Positions 36,301-39,275 of a stretch of DNA of 39,275 nucleotides are shown here, in pieces (position 1 is the stretch's first letter; every line of letters starts with the position of its first letter). The position numbers and the translations under genes are program-made. Below the pieces are notes generated by a model. That model was not told the origin of the DNA, ran no database searches, and saw nothing but the letters and a program-made list of their open reading frames with translations. This DNA is from DATDUW01 sp035290185 (GTDB lineage Bacteria; Patescibacteriota; Patescibacteriia; UBA9934; GWF2-40-263): NCBI GenBank assembly GCA_035290185.1, contig DATDUW010000033.1:1-39275 (forward strand). The letters are read 5' to 3'.

Positions 36301-39275
36301 CCATTGCTTCAATTTTTGCCGATACAGCCTCTGTTGCCAGTGCTTTTCAACTCAAAGCTCCGTTTACGAATTTTTCCTTTTCGTATTGTCGCGATCAGGA
36401 AGAGGGGGACCCATTACCAGGATTGTCTGTTGTCGAAACACCAGATTCCCCTGTTTCTTCTGTTCAGAAAGAACTCCTTTTTCTTGTCGAAGGAACCGAT
36501 GATGCTTTTGGCGTGCGTGTGTTGAAAAATGAGGACTATCTGCCTCCTGACCTGTGGTATGAAGAACAGGGTTTTGGATCCGCTCCATCCCTTACGACTC
36601 TCGACGGTTATGAGGCCATTCAGGACGGGAACACTTTTTATGCGGCCGTTGCCAATAAGGAGGGTGGATCGATCTATTCCAACATCTACGCCATCTCTGT
36701 TGATAATGATTTGGGAGAGGCATCCAGGGAAGTCGTCAAACGCGTGCTTGAAAACTGGAAATGGAATGCGAATAACGATCCATTGGATCCGAAAATCGGA
36801 AGTTCGGCAGTGACGGACCAGAACCTTTGTTATGTGACGTACACGTTTGAAACTTCTGATGACAAAACAGGCGTTTTTTCCGATTATGCCGTGGATCCAG
36901 CCACGCACGAATTCGTTTCCTGTTCTTTTGATGCAGAGTGCCAGTCCCTGACGTTTAGCGACGGCTCAACGATCGCTTCAACGCAGGAAGGATACCCCTC
37001 TTCTTTTTGTGATGCGGAAAAGAAAAAATTGACGCGGGATTTGCGCCGGCTTACGGATTCACGCCGGATCATGAGGGCTGTGGAAACGTATGGGCGGACG
37101 CACCGCCGCTGTTCTGTTACAAAAGATCAAACCTGTCGGGAAGATGGCGATTGTTCCGGAAGCGAGACATGTCTTCCAGATGTGCCATCCTTAGCAAGCG
37201 GTTCGTTCCTTCGTGGTTTTTCCACGAGCGTCTGGTCGTCCTGGACGTCCGGTCTTGATAATGCGCTTGGAACAACCCTTCCAGTCGATCCATTAAACGC
37301 ACTCATGATGTGTTCTTCTGACGGGGATGAAGACGCACAGGATGAAACGTACTGTTGGGATGAGGCAAAAGGGACCTTTTCATGCGAAAGGGGCGACCAC
37401 GTCTACCTGTATCGGAGTCAAGGGGGTGAGGCTTATCAATTAACCGTTCAGTTGGAGGATAAAGATTTGACACCGTGGGCAGATTCGATCAATCCAGCGG
37501 CCAGTTCCAACGAGACGGATTACGCTACGGTGATTGCCGAGTATAGCGCCCCTCCAGCCACTTCTTCCGAAAACCATGGATTTATCAGCGGGGGCGTTCT
37601 TTGCCAGACGGATTTAGGAGCATCTGGCCTGTGCGGAGACGGCGTTCAATCTTCGCAAGAAACCTGCGAGATTGGAGACACAACTTCCGTTTTTTGTACA
37701 ACGGAAGGCGGAGTTCCCGGAACGGTAGCCGCTGCCTGTATCTTGGATTGTTCCGGGTATCAGACAGCAGAGGTTGCGGTGAAAGCCGGTGTACTGTGCA
37801 TCCCACAGGAATGTGGGAACGGCGCTTTAGACCCGGGAGAAGTTTGCGATGATGGGGCCTGGAACGGAACGTACGGTTTCTGCGGGACGGATTGTACTCT
37901 TGCAAGGGCCTTTTTTTGCGGCGATGGGAGCCTGGCCGGAGGAGAAGCGTGCGATTGCGGATCCAACGAGTCCGCGCGAGAAGCCGGGGCCTGGTCCAAG
38001 GATCACTGCGAGACGTCCAACGGACAGTATGCGAAAGATTTGCGTTTGAGTTGTGCGTATGATTGTTCTTATCCTGGTCCGTCTTGTGGAGATGGAGAGA
38101 TAAACGGAAGCGAAACATGCGACGGAGCGTATGAAACGTGGCCTGGTGCGCTTTGTGGAGAAAAGGATGATTTTGATTCATGTACAACAGATGCGGATTG
38201 CCCGTTGGGAGGCGGGTGTGGGGATGGGCCTATAGAGTCTGTTGGTTCTTGTGGCATGTCTTCCGTCTGTATGGGAGGAGAGAAAGCGGGTTCTCTGTGT
38301 ACGGGGAATAGTTTTTGTAAGGGGGCTGATGATGCCCTGACAAGCGACGATGGAGTCTGTTCATCTGTAACGTATCAGCTCTCCCGCGCCCGGTCTTGCA
38401 AGGATGACGTTCCGGAAGGCGTCGGAAATGCGCCAACGTGCGAATGGATTGAATGGGGGCCGTGTTCGCTTGACGGCCAATCATGCGGAAATGGAAAAGT
38501 GGAAGGATCAGAAGAATGTGATGACGGAAACCCAGACAATACGGATGTCTGTACGACGTTATGCAAAAAAAATATCTGCGGGGACGGGTACGCCTATAAA
38601 GGAAAGGAATCTTGCGACACGGGAATGTTAAACGGGACCGTTTGCGAGCCACCCTATGAGGGGACGTGTGCTTCCTGCACAAAAACCTGTCAGTATACGG
38701 TCATGACCGGTGCCTATTGCGGCGACGGTTCGCTTCAGGAAGAAGAAGGGGAATTTTGTGACGGTGCCTATAGCAGCGCAACCCGCCAGGCATTTTGTTT
38801 CAAACCAGCGGAATTTCCGGAAGACCGGTCTGCGAATTTTACCCGTTCCTGTGCGACTGCCAGCGATTGTTGTGCCGGAGAAACCTCCTGCGACGCGACA
38901 GCATGGGTCTGTACTTCTGCGGTTGGTGTTTGCGACGGCGGCTATCGGACATTTTCCGGAAACACCACAGGGACACAGGATTACAATGGGGCTTGGTGCC
39001 AGGTGAACAGCACGGTTTCAAACAGCCGATGCGGAGGGAACAGTTCAACCCAGGATGCTTCCTGGGGGACGTGTGTGGAACCAGCCTGTTCCGGCGACTG
39101 CTCTTCTGCCTGCCCAACGAGCTATGACCGTACAACAATTCTCATCCAGAGCGAATCGCCCGGTGCTTCTAAACAAGCCTCGACCCAGCTTTACAGCTAC
39201 CTTTCCGGCAACAGTCCCGATACAGCCACTCTTTATCTCCCTTCTTGCGAGATCGGGACAGGGATTACGGCCGAC
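30333..39275 (+). CDS. Giant cysteine-rich surface protein (partial, open at right edge)
   Basis: From GTG 30333 the frame is open for 2981 codons to the window end with no stop. An in-frame TAA at 30315 makes this the first possible start, 10 bases after the previous gene. In order: signal peptide (1-30, PVLAQT); VirB2/TrbC-like helices (58-91, 106-130) around GEEGKIKKAKAVLTNA; a Ser-rich linker; Ig-like domains; IPT/TIG-like repeats (about 440-860; VTISGDGFGS, VTIYGRGFGE, VTLFGEGFET); a cysteine knot (865-891); Big_5-type domains (FTTAMDP, about 945); DUF4215-like cysteine repeats (1371-1596); another Ig region; a pseudopilin-head-like segment (about 2230-2370); and more cysteine repeats (2433-2823). 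It is likely a very large exported adhesin anchored by the hairpin. Many disulphides are expected. Start and domain names are inferred by eye. Confidence 0.85.
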   Translation, partial: MRKIHFSLRTFGSAAFVAGSFFFVVLPVLAQTVQSDQTFGGSSPEGFAQAAGLATGSLPLVIASIIRAFLGILGLVAVLFVLYGGWLWMLSHGEEGKIKKAKAVLTNALIGMVILFSSFAISQFVLSRLLSAMGTGSSTSSSQEGMGDVQEDVSKKFVLTSVNTGCAALIRNVELQFVFSKSISEATVTEKGGIVVRAKDGNSVEGTFHIAGSRATFTPSTTCETTSGSSVSCFAAKTDYEIRLDASVLKSASGLALECSDTYPCSFAFTTGEAIDHEPPSLEMRDPDDGDSAYAPLVEGLQVFSSDDSGVSSVRFSVDGETVSSVGLEASSVGTLAQENYFDSVWNTEGYATNASYEITAVGSDCAGLEDAAPSVTVFLRPPNCSNGVQDSTDPYFEEGTDCGGDKKSDYYCGSCDGQICTENAECSSGKCEDGICVSSVEIQEVSPGDGAPGNLVTISGDGFGSDGGSVTFMGDPETTDDDKTVGPYTECSGTWADRQVVIQIPEEAVSGPVEVTNTAGAQDRTDDDNGPVMSDFDVNTTKRPGLCALEPASGQTQDRLKVFGNNFGSSFRSSLFYFGSTKASSYPNWGDTAFETVVPSLEEGRYFTQVFVGEGEDREGSNKLSFTVFASSTSGTEAPVITSIDTGVRRCSDSGDLCVSSADCSAEASCDLDPNAAPIGQYVTIYGRGFGETVGTVYFGDQTTGLNALGDIAFPEACQEAFWKENVVLVKVPKVYVSQDTKLVPGPYTLWITRGSDGRVSEPVDFEMIEGSAGPNLCRLSPSSGPPGTDVTLFGEGFETKSGEVTFFDGQTIFQPGHWTDEEIAGTTEKPLQVPEKAETGSIFVKTIDGFSNTLPFEVGQCGEDFSCGSGEECCADGACREEGACAESAPVSHYAYWFSTDDIPDAPSVWVGCTAESVSPTPWESWEGGDRVCLNASLSASFTTAMDPFFFTSQTVQVKKCLETTCGRLEDISVQDQDISAFQTGFFWAPPDGWEEGKTYRVTLKGGDDGIRSSEGLPMETDFTWGFTTAQDGATCTVGSILLSPSEYTATEKDVAVTFGAAPLAEKNQCVLLNCTQYEWSFASSDAVKAPLDSKQPSACSTNALPKQETPPGPPVEISAALKALPNVDPDVSNLTIDFTDPDIVEYWPRCKTACLNSGVGAKFNTAMKDAFDGYEANGKPLVRLFTCQDPACAEDELVEFPLDGTSYNTETFTLNLSHALMLFQANTSYRVILSGELVSLSGVPLSKAKSDLAYGSDLSWTFTTKDSSCTVDQVEVEPSQAHATAVGDRTSFEAVPLSSPDECSVSGQRLEASAFSWDPWTAVDQDDKNKDAAVASLLSSGQISASGSLPVGCSSSCLHTGSTTPSALCGDGKIQEDFGEDCDDGNTKDGDGCSSICLREGGNSVGTCGNTSREFNEKTGAGEDCDDGNTKDGDGCSAKCLAEGASSIGQDCGDGNVAGSEQIGGEECDEGKENAIHNCSSNCLHEGSVKISSVVAICGNGKIEAGEDCDDATTKDGDGCSSQCLREGDNSIGTCGNKTMERTSAGAGEDCDDGNTKDGDGCSSVCLLEGSSYFYTIPSFCGNGSTETGEECEATRVGNGWAPYAVAEIMAEAPAEVLAQGNGSASSLISAKESETGKIGSGTYTLACSCNADSSCDATGQTYGCGEGGCCYARPVLTETSVREEINVCRNAAVWVSFDQAMDQNSFVQKVEDTITKRSLALQLMTVNGKAIDASTYATDCPASHQKAAWNGQEGHSSTFARAWHWMVSRLSHLFGGRVRAADAPSCWVPVTYAIEKEGSGSQVNLQYAEALVANGTYRLVIAGEDDPLDGTTDGVANFAGVGLLEGKIVTFTTGTEICALEYVEVNDTTSPDGFFSTLDEAHDLAAASFTLKGAEPEEIQPLSGVYDWNWAWASTIPDNGTSTDPTNVVDVADASTGFTVATAKANGSESAVATATVTTTSGSGASVSGTKFLRANLCEHPWPDPAIASIFADTASVASAFQLKAPFTNFSFSYCRDQEEGDPLPGLSVVETPDSPVSSVQKELLFLVEGTDDAFGVRVLKNEDYLPPDLWYEEQGFGSAPSLTTLDGYEAIQDGNTFYAAVANKEGGSIYSNIYAISVDNDLGEASREVVKRVLENWKWNANNDPLDPKIGSSAVTDQNLCYVTYTFETSDDKTGVFSDYAVDPATHEFVSCSFDAECQSLTFSDGSTIASTQEGYPSSFCDAEKKKLTRDLRRLTDSRRIMRAVETYGRTHRRCSVTKDQTCREDGDCSGSETCLPDVPSLASGSFLRGFSTSVWSSWTSGLDNALGTTLPVDPLNALMMCSSDGDEDAQDETYCWDEAKGTFSCERGDHVYLYRSQGGEAYQLTVQLEDKDLTPWADSINPAASSNETDYATVIAEYSAPPATSSENHGFISGGVLCQTDLGASGLCGDGVQSSQETCEIGDTTSVFCTTEGGVPGTVAAACILDCSGYQTAEVAVKAGVLCIPQECGNGALDPGEVCDDGAWNGTYGFCGTDCTLARAFFCGDGSLAGGEACDCGSNESAREAGAWSKDHCETSNGQYAKDLRLSCAYDCSYPGPSCGDGEINGSETCDGAYETWPGALCGEKDDFDSCTTDADCPLGGGCGDGPIESVGSCGMSSVCMGGEKAGSLCTGNSFCKGADDALTSDDGVCSSVTYQLSRARSCKDDVPEGVGNAPTCEWIEWGPCSLDGQSCGNGKVEGSEECDDGNPDNTDVCTTLCKKNICGDGYAYKGKESCDTGMLNGTVCEPPYEGTCASCTKTCQYTVMTGAYCGDGSLQEEEGEFCDGAYSSATRQAFCFKPAEFPEDRSANFTRSCATASDCCAGETSCDATAWVCTSAVGVCDGGYRTFSGNTTGTQDYNGAWCQVNSTVSNSRCGGNSSTQDASWGTCVEPACSGDCSSACPTSYDRTTILIQSESPGASKQASTQLYSYLSGNSPDTATLYLPSCEIGTGITAD
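34485..35029 (+). repeat. Near-identical DNA repeats encoding DUF4215 modules
   Basis: A 38-base unit beginning TGCGATGACGGAAACACG occurs at 34485-34522, 34614-34651 and 34992-35029. The first two are identical and the third differs by one base. Copies two and three match over 54 bases including the upstream part. A diverged fourth copy lies near 34866. They encode the CDDGNTKDGDGCS core. Confidence 0.9.

Noticed and set aside
1..39275. CRISPR array, insertion sequence or rRNA genes
   Set aside because: There are no regularly spaced direct repeats with unique spacers outside the coding repeats at 34485-35029, no transposase with intact DDE motif and no rRNA sequence.
1..39275. Use of the UGA-glycine code (code 25)
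   Set aside because: TGA ends parA, yqeY and other genes exactly where their families end, and in-frame TGA codons are absent from the conserved genes.

Overview
The window looks like a chromosomal segment from a candidate-phyla-radiation (Patescibacteria, Parcubacteria-like) bacterium. The lineage is inferred from several signs. The L33 protein is a short two-CxxC zinc-ribbon form beginning MSQDN. S21 is basic and extended. The (p)ppGpp enzyme is compact, with HD, synthetase and TGS domains but no ACT domain. Housekeeping genes sit singly or in short operons, and the right end holds very large cysteine-rich surface proteins. TGA is used as a stop (for example parA and yqeY), so the recoded Gracilibacteria/Absconditabacteria code does not apply.

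Left end (1-5.1 kb): tRNA-Tyr, tRNA-Thr and rpmG, then convergent hup and tRNA-Trp. A probable acquired block follows: an AAA ATPase of the DUF4143 type, a queuosine-salvage hydrolase (Qng1/DUF2419) and a Nudix gene cut off just before its Nudix box and continued in frame by an unrelated membrane protein.

Polysaccharide block (5-11.5 kb): a secreted concanavalin-like protein, a UDP-HexNAc-type dehydrogenase, a hyaluronan/chitin-synthase-like GT2 and a membrane-anchored PgaB/NodB-like deacetylase with a C-terminal sugar-binding-like module. Together they suggest a secreted or capsular aminosugar/uronic acid polymer. A hypothetical gene and tRNA-Pro follow; beside tRNA-Pro lies a 20-bp copy of its own 3' end.

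Core block (11.9-28 kb): FAM173-like methyltransferase, parA-parB, two ORFan proteins, rel, a coiled-coil/membrane ORFan, topA, a small ORFan, typA, an ABC exporter divergent from lepB-hisS, rpsU and yqeY. Several genes have good sigma70-type promoters whose -10 box lies only about 10-18 nt from the ATG, implying very short leaders. A few others have strong Shine-Dalgarno sequences.

Right end (28-39.3 kb): downstream of yqeY lie a small two-helix membrane protein and two tandem paralogues. Each paralogue has a signal peptide, a VirB2/TrbC-like two-helix hairpin and a long exported part. The second is open from 30333 to the window edge (2981 codons without a stop). It carries Ig-like and IPT/TIG-like domains, two clusters of DUF4215-type cysteine repeats and a segment resembling a type II pseudopilin head. 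This pilin-hairpin/giant-adhesin locus is the strongest candidate for an undescribed system here.
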